Assembly (NCBI GenBank): GCA_009838625.1
Contig: VXRG01000135.1
Location: forward strand, 16,493-53,406
Direction of reading: 5' to 3'
DNA: 36,914 bases
DNA from: Caldilineaceae bacterium SB0664_bin_27
GTDB taxonomy: Bacteria; Chloroflexota; Anaerolineae; Caldilineales; Caldilineaceae
Positions 10,608 to 20,615 of this stretch are shown here, one piece after another. The stretch's first letter is position 1; each line of letters begins with the position of its first letter. The notes below the pieces were generated by a model. It was not told the origin of the DNA, did no database searches, and worked only from the letters and a program-made list of their open reading frames with translations. The translations under genes and the position numbers were made by a program.

Positions 10608-11924
10608 ATGAACGTCCTGGCTGAATTGTGTCCGACATATTCTGAGCGCCGCGCACAGGAAGAGTCGCCGGTTCCTGAGGCCGGCGTAGGGCCGCTGGGC
10701 CTGTACATCCACATTCCGTTTTGCACCCGCAAGTGCCCCTACTGCGATTTCAATACATACGCCCGTCTGGAACCACTGTACGAAGCCTATTCTCAGGCTC
10801 TTTGCCGGGAGATGGACCGGTGGGCGGCGCGCCTCGACGGTCGCACGATAGACACCGTATTTCTCGGCGGCGGCACGCCAACCGTGCTCAGTTCGGGCCA
10901 GTTGAGCCGGATTCTGGAACAGGTCCACGACCGGTTCGAACTGGCCGTCGACGTCGAATTCACCAGTGAAGCCAATCCGGGAATCGAGGATCGAGGGCAG
11001 TTCGCCCTGCTGCGCAGCCTGGGCGTAAACCGGCTGAGCATGGGCGTGCAGAGTTTTCAGCCGGAGGAGCTGGACTTTCTGGGCCGCATCCACGACGCGG
11101 AGGATGCTTTACGCGCCTATGATTCGGCTGTGGAAGCGGGCCTTGACAACATCAATCTTGACTTCATGTTCGGGCTGCCCCGACAGTCGCTGGAAGCCTG
11201 GAAGGACAGCCTGAACAAAGCCCTGGAACTTGCGCCCCGGCATCTGAGCCTTTACAGTCTGATCGTGGAGCCGGAGACGCCCCTGGCGCACTGGGTGGAG
11301 ACCGGGCGGACGCCGGCGCCCGACGATGACCTGGCGGCAGAGATGTACGAAATCGCGATGGCCAGCCTTCGGGAAGCCGGTTACGAACAGTACGAAGTTT
11401 CGAACTGGGTGCGGGGCGCCGGTTTTGTCTGCCGGCACAATCTTATTTACTGGCGCAACCAGGAATGGGTCGGCGTTGGGCCCGGCGCGCACAGTCATCT
11501 GCGTTTCCCGACCAGCCTGCGAAGCGAGTATACAGACGACCTGGCATTCCTCTCTGGCGGCTCCTGTGACCCTGTAACCGGGTCGGGTGTACCCGCTGCC
11601 GCCGTACGCTGGTCCAATGTCAGAGGCGTGCAGGGCTACGTCAGGCGGGTCGAAGCGGACCAGAGCCCTGTCGGTTTCCATGAAGAGTTGCCAGCCGGCG
11701 TTTCCATGGGCGAGACGATGATGCTGGGACTGCGGCTCGTGCGGGAGGGTGTGGCGTTTGCACGCTTTGAGGCCATGCACGGGCAATCAATGCGCACGGC
11801 TTTTGGCCCCAGCCTCGATCGACTGCATGACGGCGGCCTGCTGGAGTCCGACGGAGAACGAGTGCGCTTGACCCCCAGGGGGCTGCTGGTCGGTAACCGT
11901 GTATTCAGCGAGTTTGTGGAATGA
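10608..11924 (+). CDS. hemW: HemW-like radical SAM protein
   Basis: The 438-residue protein begins with about 30 extra residues and then shows the radical-SAM cluster motif C39-x3-C43-x2-C46 in FCTRKCPYCDF. The residue two after the last Cys is Phe rather than Cys, the pattern of HemW and not of the oxygen-independent coproporphyrinogen oxidase HemN. GGGTP (87-91) binds SAM and HNLIYW (277-282) is the HemW hallmark. HemW proteins carry heme and are thought to deliver it to target proteins; many are misannotated as HemN. It lies 88 bp after the FHA gene on the same strand. Confidence 0.9.
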   Translation: MNVLAELCPTYSERRAQEESPVPEAGVGPLGLYIHIPFCTRKCPYCDFNTYARLEPLYEAYSQALCREMDRWAARLDGRTIDTVFLGGGTPTVLSSGQLSRILEQVHDRFELAVDVEFTSEANPGIEDRGQFALLRSLGVNRLSMGVQSFQPEELDFLGRIHDAEDALRAYDSAVEAGLDNINLDFMFGLPRQSLEAWKDSLNKALELAPRHLSLYSLIVEPETPLAHWVETGRTPAPDDDLAAEMYEIAMASLREAGYEQYEVSNWVRGAGFVCRHNLIYWRNQEWVGVGPGAHSHLRFPTSLRSEYTDDLAFLSGGSCDPVTGSGVPAAAVRWSNVRGVQGYVRRVEADQSPVGFHEELPAGVSMGETMMLGLRLVREGVAFARFEAMHGQSMRTAFGPSLDRLHDGGLLESDGERVRLTPRGLLVGNRVFSEFVE

Positions 11925-12014
11925 GTCGCGTTCTTGCAGTAGTCTTGACTGTCCCTGCCCGAGTACGAGCGACAATTCGGTAACAACATCCCGTAACCAG
12001 AACAGAGAGGAAAA

Positions 12015-12704
12015 ATGGCGGTGCTGGAGGCGATCGTATTTGACTTTGACGGAACGATTCTGGACACGGAGACACCTGACTTCCAGACCTGGCAGGAGGT
12101 ATACCGCAGCCATGGCGTCGAGTTGCCGCTTGAGGTCTGGCTGCAATGTGTGGGGGGCGGAACGGGCGAGTTCGCGCCGGACGACTATCTGGAGGAACTT
12201 CTGGGCAGAAAGATCGACCGGGAGGGCCTGCGGACAGAACGGCGGAAACGGTTCCTGGACCGGATCCTGGCCGAGCCGGTCATGCCCGGCGTGCTCGAGC
12301 TGATCGACGCGGCCGAGCGGCGGGGCCTGAGACTGGCGGTGGCTTCGAGCTCCGACCGCAAGTGGGTGGAGTCGCACCTGGAGCGGCTGGGGCTGCGCGA
12401 GCGGTTTGCCGCGATCGTCACGGCGGATGACGTCGAGCGGGTCAAGCCTGATCCGGCCCTGTACCGGCTGGCGGCGCAGACACTGGAGGTAGAGCCGGAC
12501 CGGGCGATCGCGATAGAAGACTCCTACAACGGCATGCTCGGGGCGCAGCGGGCCGGATTGCGCTGTGTTTCCGTGCCGAACAGCGTTACGCGCGACTCCG
12601 ACTTCTCAGGCGCGGATCTCTGCCTGGACTCCATCGCCAGCATTGCGCCGGATGAACTGATCGCCTGTTTCGACCGCCCGAACCCTGAACATACTGACGC
12701 CTGA
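12015..12704 (+). CDS. HAD superfamily (subfamily IA) phosphatase, beta-phosphoglucomutase-like
   Basis: All four HAD motifs are present in 229 residues: VFDFDGTILDTE (nucleophile Asp10, acid/base Asp12), VASSSD, VKPDP with the conserved Lys, and IEDSYNG. The alpha-helical cap between motifs I and II is of the C1 type seen in beta-phosphoglucomutase and small sugar-phosphate phosphatases. The substrate cannot be fixed from sequence. GAGG lies 4 nt before the ATG. It is 90 bp after hemW and 53 bp before coaD. Confidence 0.88.
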   Translation: MAVLEAIVFDFDGTILDTETPDFQTWQEVYRSHGVELPLEVWLQCVGGGTGEFAPDDYLEELLGRKIDREGLRTERRKRFLDRILAEPVMPGVLELIDAAERRGLRLAVASSSDRKWVESHLERLGLRERFAAIVTADDVERVKPDPALYRLAAQTLEVEPDRAIAIEDSYNGMLGAQRAGLRCVSVPNSVTRDSDFSGADLCLDSIASIAPDELIACFDRPNPEHTDA

Positions 12705-12757
12705 ATGACCTTGCTTCACCGGCAATTGGCAGAATACATTCGAGACAACGATGCCCT

Positions 12758-13246
12758 ATGACCCGCGCCATCTATCCCGGCAGTTTCGACCCTCTTCATT
12801 TCGGCCACGTGGACATTGCCCGCCGGGCCGCGGAACTATTCGATGAGCTGCTGGTGACCGTCTTTGACGCGCCTGCAAAGCGGCTCCTTTTCTCTACGGA
12901 AGAGCGCATAGAGATCGCGCGGGAAGCTCTTAAAGGCGTGCAGAATATTTCGATTGTGTCATATAGCGGACTAACGGTAAAATGGGCACAGCAACATGGT
13001 GTGCGGGTGATCGTACGCGGGATACGGAACGTGGATGATCTCTCATTTGAATCCCGCATCGACATGGCCAACCGGCAGATGGCGCCGCAGATTGAAACAT
13101 GTTACCTGCTGTGCAGCCCGCAGTATGTTTATCTCAGCTCAACGATTCTGAAGGAAGTGGCCAGCCTGGACGGGGACGTTTCCCACTGGGTGACACCGCA
13201 TACCGAGCAGGCGTTGCAGCAACGGTTTGCGGAGCGTAAACAGTAA
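12758..13246 (+). CDS. coaD: Phosphopantetheine adenylyltransferase
   Basis: At 162 residues this has the normal size and all marks of CoaD: the nucleotidyltransferase signature YPGSFDPLHFGH with HxGH at 14-17, RGIRNVDDLSFE (94-105 region) and YVYLSSTILKEVA near the C-terminus. It transfers AMP from ATP to 4'-phosphopantetheine, the penultimate step of coenzyme A synthesis, in the cytoplasm. The next gene is the coiled-coil partner often found beside coaD. Confidence 0.97.
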   Translation: MTRAIYPGSFDPLHFGHVDIARRAAELFDELLVTVFDAPAKRLLFSTEERIEIAREALKGVQNISIVSYSGLTVKWAQQHGVRVIVRGIRNVDDLSFESRIDMANRQMAPQIETCYLLCSPQYVYLSSTILKEVASLDGDVSHWVTPHTEQALQQRFAERKQ

Positions 13247-13314
13247 CGGATTCGCTCCTGGTTTCTTGTTTCTGGCGGCTGCCGGGAACTGCCAAACGAG
13301 AGTTCAAACTGATC

Positions 13315-13863
13315 ATGGAAATTCTACAACTGGTGGATCAACTTGAACAGACGCTGAACAGGGGGTGGCGCATGCCGTTTTCGCCCTCTCTGATCGTGAA
13401 TTCGGAGGAGTGTCTGCGGCTGATAGATCAGATGCGTATCAGCATTCCGAGCGCAATCAAGGAAAGCGAGCGCATGATCACCGAGCGCGATCGCATTCTG
13501 AGTGATGCGCAGTCGCGGGCGGAGCAGATTGTCGCCCACGCTGAGCAGCAGGCGATCCAGATTGTAAGTGAAGACGCCATCACCGAACGGGCGCGGGAAG
13601 AGGCGGAACGAATTATCGCGCACGGACACGCCGAAGCCATCCGTCTGGTTGATGAAGCCGAGGTCTACGCGCTCGACGTACTCTATCGCCTGCGAGACAA
13701 ACTGAACAATTCGCTGCACCAGGCCGAAAACGGAATCCAGGCCATCGAAGCCAGCCAGGCGCCCCAGGAGCAGTCCCCTCCGGAAGATGAAGAGGGAGAA
13801 CTCAAATTTGCTCCTGCGATACCGTCCGATGAAGATGATGAAGAGATGCAGGAAGAGACGTAA
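13315..13863 (+). CDS. Conserved coaD-linked coiled-coil protein
   Basis: This 182-residue soluble protein opens with MEILQLVDQLEQ and a conserved MPFSPSLIVNSEECLRLID segment. A long charged coiled coil follows (about 45-140), reminiscent of the ATP synthase b subunit or DivIVA but without a membrane helix. It ends in an acidic tail (about 150-182, rich in Glu and Asp). From memory, similar proteins follow coaD in Firmicutes and Chloroflexota and are often labelled vaguely as ATPase or ATP synthase subunit B. Function is unknown. It is not part of the ATP synthase encoded elsewhere in this window. Confidence 0.8.
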   Translation: MEILQLVDQLEQTLNRGWRMPFSPSLIVNSEECLRLIDQMRISIPSAIKESERMITERDRILSDAQSRAEQIVAHAEQQAIQIVSEDAITERAREEAERIIAHGHAEAIRLVDEAEVYALDVLYRLRDKLNNSLHQAENGIQAIEASQAPQEQSPPEDEEGELKFAPAIPSDEDDEEMQEET

Positions 13864-13890
13864 ACGCAGCATGACCCCCGCCTCCTGTTG

Positions 13891-15069
13891 ATGATAGGCC
13901 GCTTCTCCTCTTTCTTACGCAGGAAGTCAGACGCCTTCAACCGCATACCGCCGCTGGCGCCGCCGTCGCCCCGCGCCGGAAAGCTGATTGGGGTGCTCCT
14001 CTTGTGCGCTGTCTTTGGCCTGTCCTACCGGTCCTACTTTCGTAACTGGGTCCCTTTGGGTCCGCAGCGAACGGTGGCGACGATCAACCCCAAAATGGGC
14101 GTTCATACGCGCCTGACCGATGAGCCGGACGCGGCCAAGATCAAACAAAGCCTCGAAATGGTGCGCGAGATGGGCGCGCCCTGGATCGTCGAGTACTTTC
14201 CCTGGGCCTACTACGAACCGAGACGCGGTCACTACGAATGGAGCCACCCTGACCTGGTGATCGACCACGCCAACAGGCAGGGGCTCACCGTTATCGCCCG
14301 GCTCGGGTACGTGCCGGAGTGGGCGCGCCCGGAGGATTCCCACCATCTCTACCTGGAGGAGGACAACTACGAGGCGTTCGGGCGTTACGCGGTTGAGTTC
14401 GTGAACCGCTATCGGGACAAGGTCGCCTATCTGATCATCTGGAACGAGCCGAATCTGAGCCTGGAGTGGGGTTTCCGCCCGGTTGACCCGGCCTCCTACG
14501 TGAAGATGCTGAAGGTGGTCTACCCGATGGTGAAGGCGGCCGCTCCCGAAGTGCAGGTGCTGGCCGGCGCGCTGGCGCCTACGCTCGATCCGCCCGGCAG
14601 CGAATGGAGCATGAACGATCTCGACTACCTGCAGCGGATGTACGACGCCGGCGCGGCCCCCTACTTCGACATTCTGGCGATTCACGCCTACGGCCTGGGA
14701 TTCGACGCCGACGAGCCCGCGGGCGAATCGGTGATCAACTTCCGGCGCTCCGAGCTGCTTCGGGAGATCATGGTCCGCAACGGCGACGGCCACAAGACGG
14801 CGATGATCACGGAAGGGGGCTGGAACGATCATCCCCGCTGGACGCGGGCCGTGCGTCCAGCCGAGCGCATTCTCAACTCTGTGCGGGCGTACGAGATCGC
14901 GATCGCCGAATGGCCCTGGCTCGAAAACGTCTGCCTCTGGGTCTTTCGCTTCCCATGGGACCAGAAGAGTTACCAGGACTACTTCACCTTTGTCGGCACC
15001 GATTTTGAACCCAAGGCAATCTATCTGGAGATGCAGGCGTACGCAGAGGGGCGGTTCGAGGCGCCATGA
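13891..15069 (+). CDS. Membrane-anchored clan GH-A glycoside hydrolase (GH39/GH5-like)
   Basis: After a basic, Pro-rich N-terminus and one membrane helix (about 32-50), the 392-residue protein forms a TIM-barrel glycosidase. IIWNEPN carries the acid/base Glu186, and MITEGGW carries the nucleophile Glu308, placed as in clan GH-A. FPWAYYEPRRGHYEWS near 103-118 resembles the start of GH39/GH42 barrels. The catalytic domain should face outside. The substrate is unknown. ATG 13891 is chosen over an in-frame TTG at 13888; neither has a good Shine-Dalgarno. Its stop overlaps the next start by 4 bp. Confidence 0.85.
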   Translation: MIGRFSSFLRRKSDAFNRIPPLAPPSPRAGKLIGVLLLCAVFGLSYRSYFRNWVPLGPQRTVATINPKMGVHTRLTDEPDAAKIKQSLEMVREMGAPWIVEYFPWAYYEPRRGHYEWSHPDLVIDHANRQGLTVIARLGYVPEWARPEDSHHLYLEEDNYEAFGRYAVEFVNRYRDKVAYLIIWNEPNLSLEWGFRPVDPASYVKMLKVVYPMVKAAAPEVQVLAGALAPTLDPPGSEWSMNDLDYLQRMYDAGAAPYFDILAIHAYGLGFDADEPAGESVINFRRSELLREIMVRNGDGHKTAMITEGGWNDHPRWTRAVRPAERILNSVRAYEIAIAEWPWLENVCLWVFRFPWDQKSYQDYFTFVGTDFEPKAIYLEMQAYAEGRFEAP

Positions 15070-16001
15070 ACGAAGAGGGCGTACGCGTGGAGAGAGTCCC
15101 TCCGCAGGGGGAAACAGCCGGTGCCGGCCGGCAGTGGCTCGTCGCCGCGAGTCATGGAAGTCGCGGGACAGCGTTTTCTGTACGAGACAGTTTCAAGCGG
15201 CGGCCGTTGCTTTGGCTCGCCGTCAGCATTGCGGCGCTGGCGCTCGCAGGCTGGCTCATCCTGCGCACCGGCGGCCCTGCGGTGGATGGGACCTGGCTCA
15301 GGATGCAGGAACGGGGGAGCTGGCGGGTGGGTATGGACCCCAGCTTCCCGCCCTTTGAGACGCTGGATGCGGAGGGGGCGCCGGTCGGCTATGACGTAGA
15401 CCTGGCGCGGGAGATCGCGGCCGAGTGGGGGCTGGAGGCGGAGATCGTCGCCATCGGGTACGACAGCCTATTGGATGCCCTGCTGGTCGACCGCGTGGAT
15501 GCGGTGATAAGCGCCTTCCCTTACAACGCCCGCATGACGAAAGACGTGCACTATTCGCCGCCCTATTTCGAGGCCGGAGTGCGGCTGGTGGTCGGCGCCG
15601 GCGCCGCCTATGAGGAGGTTGGCGACCTGGAAGGAGGTACGGTCGCCGTGGAGTGGGGCAGCCGGGGCGATGCGATTGCGCGCCGCCTGCAGAGGGAGGG
15701 GGCGGGCTTCACGCGTTTGCCCTTTGAGTCCACGGAGAAAGCAATCGAGGCGCTCCTCTCCGGCGCGAGCAATGCTTTGCTGATCGACGGCGTCACGCTG
15801 CGGCTGGCGCAGGGCGAGGGCAAACGGATTCGCGCCGTGGGGGCGGTGCTTGATGAAGACCCCTATGTGATTGCAGTGTCGATCGAAGCGCCGAAGCTGC
15901 AGAGCGCGCTCCTGCAGGCGCTGGCGGCGCTAGAGGAGGAAGGGCGGATGGAACTCCTGGAGGAGCGCTGGTTTGGGCAGGTCTCTGGGCAGGAGGAGTA
16001 A
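15066..16001 (+). CDS. Membrane-tethered family 3 solute-binding protein
   Basis: Residues 1-46 are polar and cytoplasmic, 48-66 form a membrane helix, and 75-305 form a periplasmic-type binding domain of the amino-acid family (SBP_bac_3). Recognisable segments are VGMDPSFPPFETLDAEG, VGYDVDLAREIAAEWG and DAVISAFPYN. There is no lipobox cysteine, so it is held by the helix and not by lipid. No ABC permease or ATPase gene is near; the partner must be elsewhere, or the protein acts as a ligand sensor. It overlaps the glycosidase gene by 4 bp (ATGA). Confidence 0.87.
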   Translation: MNEEGVRVERVPPQGETAGAGRQWLVAASHGSRGTAFSVRDSFKRRPLLWLAVSIAALALAGWLILRTGGPAVDGTWLRMQERGSWRVGMDPSFPPFETLDAEGAPVGYDVDLAREIAAEWGLEAEIVAIGYDSLLDALLVDRVDAVISAFPYNARMTKDVHYSPPYFEAGVRLVVGAGAAYEEVGDLEGGTVAVEWGSRGDAIARRLQREGAGFTRLPFESTEKAIEALLSGASNALLIDGVTLRLAQGEGKRIRAVGAVLDEDPYVIAVSIEAPKLQSALLQALAALEEEGRMELLEERWFGQVSGQEE

Positions 16002-16025
16002 GTGAAGAAGGGAGTAGCTTTGCGT

Positions 16026-16058
16026 GAGGAGCGGAGAATGTCCGCTCCTCATTTTTTT
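16026..16058 (+). terminator. Strong intrinsic terminator
   Basis: A 10-bp GC-rich stem, GAGGAGCGGA (16026-16035) with TCCGCTCCTC (16041-16050), has a 5-nt loop and is followed by seven T. It ends the plus-strand run that begins at the FHA gene and stands directly beside the ilvE stop codon. Confidence 0.93.
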
Positions 16059-16059
16059 G

Positions 16060-16983
16060 TCACGTCACCTGAGTCAGCCAGCCCCACTTGTCCGGCATAT
16101 TGTCTTCGAGAATGCCGAAGAAGACGCCCTGGATCGCCTGGGTGATGGGGCCGCGTTTGCCGTCGCCAACCGGCAGGCGGTCGACCGAACGCACAGGCGT
16201 GATTTCGGCTGCGGTGCCGGTGAAGAAGATTTCGTCGGCCAGGTAGAGCATCTCGCGCGTCATGGCCTGCTCGCGCAGATCGTAGCCGAGATCGCGGGCG
16301 ATGGTGATGGCGGCGTCGCGGGTCACGCCCCCCAGGATGCTGCTGCCCAGGGGCGGTGTGTAGATGATGCCCTTGTAGATGACGAAGATATTTTCGCCGC
16401 TGCCTTCGCTTACCTGACCGTTGATGTCGAGGGCGATGCCTTCGGTGAAGCCGTTGTCCTTGGCTTCCATGACGACGTTCTGGCTGCTGACGTACTGGCC
16501 GCCGATCTTCGCCATCGGGCTGAACATGTTCGAGGCCATGCGCCGCCAGCTGCTTACCTGGACGTCGACGCCTTCTTCGATAGCCTCTGCGCCGAGATAG
16601 CGGCCCCACGGTACGGATGCCAGGATGGCCTCCACGGGACAGCCGCGGCCGTCCACGCCCAGGCTCTCATAGCCGCGGAAGACCAACGGCCGGATGTAGG
16701 CGCTGTGATGATTGTTCTTGAGCAAGACGGCTTTGGCCACTTCCATCCACTCGTCAACGGATAGCGGCGACGGGATATGTGCTACCTTGCAGGAGTAGAG
16801 CAGGCGCTCAAAGTGCTCGGGGCCGCGGAAGATCGCGGCGGCGTCATCGACCTCGTAGGCGCGAATTCCCTCAAAGGCGCTGCTGCCATAGTGCAGAGCA
16901 TGGGTGAAAACATGCACCGTCGCCTGCTCCCACGGGATGATCTCCCCGTTCATCCAGATATAGTCCGCTTGCATCTTCGCCAT
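16060..16983 (-). CDS. ilvE: Branched-chain amino acid aminotransferase
   Basis: The 307-residue protein is a fold-type IV PLP enzyme. Lys159 in PMAKIGGQYV should bind PLP, and EGSGENIF (193-200) and GTAAEITPVRSVD are class IV signatures. HYGSSAFEGIRAYE near the N-terminus is typical of IlvE. It exchanges the amino group between glutamate and the keto acids of Leu, Ile and Val. The ATG at 16983 is chosen over a TTG one codon upstream because AAGGAG lies 7 nt before it. No other ilv or leu gene is nearby. Confidence 0.95.
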   Translation of the reverse strand: MAKMQADYIWMNGEIIPWEQATVHVFTHALHYGSSAFEGIRAYEVDDAAAIFRGPEHFERLLYSCKVAHIPSPLSVDEWMEVAKAVLLKNNHHSAYIRPLVFRGYESLGVDGRGCPVEAILASVPWGRYLGAEAIEEGVDVQVSSWRRMASNMFSPMAKIGGQYVSSQNVVMEAKDNGFTEGIALDINGQVSEGSGENIFVIYKGIIYTPPLGSSILGGVTRDAAITIARDLGYDLREQAMTREMLYLADEIFFTGTAAEITPVRSVDRLPVGDGKRGPITQAIQGVFFGILEDNMPDKWGWLTQVT

Positions 16984-17284
16984 CAATGAACTCCTTCATA
17001 CCGGGTGCGCGCCTGATTGGCCATTGCCAGCCAACCGGCCTCTATTCCATGGTCTGGGAGAGCAGGCAGCCCGCCTGCAATGCCAAGTCAGTCTGCATTA
17101 TACAGCGGAAGAATCTGATCGGCTAAGAATCGACCGCGCGGTGAAAGCAGGTTTTCTCTCGTGCTCGCCCTTTGAGCCGGGTTTCCCATCCCCTGCATTG
17201 CCTATCGCCTATTCCGAATTGCCTGGAGGCGCGAACGTCGTCCTCGTTTCCGGGCGTCCGCTCTCGTTTGCCGCCGCAACGGAG
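16984..17284. other. Gap between the M14 peptidase gene and ilvE
   Basis: About 300 bp with no supported gene. It contains the ilvE Shine-Dalgarno at 16991-16996. I see no clear terminator or promoter, so ilvE could be read from its own promoter or from the peptidase transcript. Confidence 0.5.
16991..16996 (-). promoter_or_regulatory. Shine-Dalgarno deciding the ilvE start
   Basis: AAGGAG on the minus strand, 7 nt before the ATG at 16983. Confidence 0.7.
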
Positions 17285-19093
17285 TTACCTCCAGACGCGG
17301 GGCAGGTACTGCTTGTATTGGGTGGGTGCCCGCCCGGTTGGGACGGCGACGACCTCTATGGACAGGGCGGTGGGGGGCCCCCAGTTGCCGTCCGCGTCCT
17401 GCGCTTCGAGGAAAATCGTGTACGTGCCGGGCTGCAGACCGGTCGTGTCGAGCGACCCCTTCAACAGCTCGACCGTAGCGTCGTAGGCGCCGTCGAGAGG
17501 CTGCAGCGTTTCGAACGTGGTTGCAAGCCAGGATGGCGCGTCGATGGAAAAACGGGCCGCGCTGATCGCCTGGGCCGGCTCGGTGTCGGAGCCGCTGCCG
17601 GCGCTGCGGGTATCGTCCGCGGTCGCGGTCAGTATGACTTCCTTTCCCGGCAGAAGGCGCGGCGGTTCGGCGCTGGCTTCGATCACGTCGGGGCCGGCCG
17701 GCAGCTGGTAGGGACGGCGGGCCGCCTTGGCCGCGTAGACGAGGGATTCGAGAATCTGGTCGACGATGTAGGACTCGAAGTAGGGGCAGGACTGAAAGAA
17801 AGTGGTCCCGAGCTCGTAGGTAAAAGCGGCGACGCCGAAAGTGCCGTAGGCGAAATCGGTCGCGCTGCCGTCGAAACGGTACATGCACTGCTCCGGATTG
17901 CAGACTCTGTAGTCGGGGAAGTAGCCCATCTTGCGGCCGAGACGGCGCAACCCGTCGCGATTGGGGGCCGGCGTTGAGGCGTGTTCCCAGGGGTAGAACA
18001 GGAGGCGGCCGTAGGAGTGGAGCGAGATGAAAACGCCGTTGGTGTCCTCTGGGGCGGGATCGTTGTAGCTCTCTCCGCGCTGGTCGGCGAAGACCTCTCG
18101 CAGATAGGTCTCGACGGCCTGCGTTTCCGGCTCGGACGCGGCCTTGGTCCCGCGGTAGAAGTTGGAGCAGACGTCGCCCGATGAACATCCGTTACAGTGG
18201 TTCCAGAGGAAGCTGCCGTTGCGGTTGAGGTCTACGCCGTTCATGGGGAATTCGCAGCCACTGTTGCTATTCGTGTTTTTGCGCCAGTAGTGCCCTTTCT
18301 CGACCCAGGTACGTCCATCGGGATTCACCAGGGGGATGATGTGGATGCGATTGTAGTCGAGGAGCCAGGTCAGGTCGGGGTCGGCGCCGTACTCTGAGAG
18401 CAGCAGCTCGGCGAAGAGGGTAGCGATCTCGGTGGTAGTCAGTTCGCGGGGGTGTTGGGCGGCTATCACGACCAGCTCGCCCTTCTCAAAACCGGTTGAC
18501 CGGCTATTGGTCAGGACGAGAGCCTGGATGTCAGAGCCGGCCACGCCTAACGAGCGGTTCTTGTACCAGCTGTTGCCGATGTCGTTCAGCTCGGCCAGGT
18601 CGGGGTGCTCTTCGGCCAGCGACGCCATATCGGCGTGGGTTGCTTCAACCGTGCGATAGCAGGCGTACCCGGAAATGCTGCGGCTGTCGGCCAGGGCCTG
18701 GAAGGCGCAGGGGTCGGGCAGGGCCGCCGTCTGCTCCGTCTCCTCCGTAAAGGGATAGCCCTCCTGTGCCAGCCACTCTTGTTGGGCCGGTGAAATCATC
18801 GCGACAGCGGTCTGCTGCTCCGCTTCGACCTGCCAGACGTCGACCCGATCGAAGAGTGTGTGCAGAGCATGTGCGTCCGTGTAGTCGATGCGGGCAACGA
18901 TGGCGTTCGCGGCGTCGTTCTGTACGCAGGGATCCTCAGGGGCAAAGGTCCTGACGCCGGCGATGCTGAGGAACATCTCCTTTGCCGGTTCGACGACCTG
19001 GCTTTGCTGTACAGCGAGGAAGAGCAGCGCCCCCGCAAGGCAGAGCCCACCGACCCAGCTAATGACCCGTACGAGTGCTCTCATAGCGCTCAT
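17285..19093 (-). CDS. Secreted or membrane-anchored M14 zinc carboxypeptidase
   Basis: An N-terminal hydrophobic segment (about 9-28) acts as signal peptide or anchor. The M14 domain (about 145-455) has zinc ligands His214 and Glu217 in AQHPRELT and His359 in FISLHSYG. The substrate-binding pair is Asn-Arg in DLNRN (288-292), and the catalytic Glu427 lies in FTYELG. A C-terminal beta-rich, Ig-like region follows (about 463-590). Several Cys in CNGCSSGDVC suggest disulfides outside the cell. The layout recalls carboxypeptidase T. Start uncertain: TTG 19096, ATG 19093 and ATG 19084 are close and lack a good Shine-Dalgarno. It lies about 50 bp after the VWA gene. Confidence 0.9.
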   Translation of the reverse strand: MSAMRALVRVISWVGGLCLAGALLFLAVQQSQVVEPAKEMFLSIAGVRTFAPEDPCVQNDAANAIVARIDYTDAHALHTLFDRVDVWQVEAEQQTAVAMISPAQQEWLAQEGYPFTEETEQTAALPDPCAFQALADSRSISGYACYRTVEATHADMASLAEEHPDLAELNDIGNSWYKNRSLGVAGSDIQALVLTNSRSTGFEKGELVVIAAQHPRELTTTEIATLFAELLLSEYGADPDLTWLLDYNRIHIIPLVNPDGRTWVEKGHYWRKNTNSNSGCEFPMNGVDLNRNGSFLWNHCNGCSSGDVCSNFYRGTKAASEPETQAVETYLREVFADQRGESYNDPAPEDTNGVFISLHSYGRLLFYPWEHASTPAPNRDGLRRLGRKMGYFPDYRVCNPEQCMYRFDGSATDFAYGTFGVAAFTYELGTTFFQSCPYFESYIVDQILESLVYAAKAARRPYQLPAGPDVIEASAEPPRLLPGKEVILTATADDTRSAGSGSDTEPAQAISAARFSIDAPSWLATTFETLQPLDGAYDATVELLKGSLDTTGLQPGTYTIFLEAQDADGNWGPPTALSIEVVAVPTGRAPTQYKQYLPRVWR

Positions 19094-19146
19094 CAATCAG
19101 CGGCGGCCAAAGACCAATGGGCAGTCTCTGCCGCGTTCCAGCGCCG

Positions 19147-20529
<1,383 letters not shown>

Positions 20530-20615
20530 GGGGTCCTCCTCTCCAACGGGGCGACCGGGCGTCCTGCCCTCCGTTACCCTGAATGTTCCCGGGCGGCGCC
20601 GCGGCTGAAAACGGT

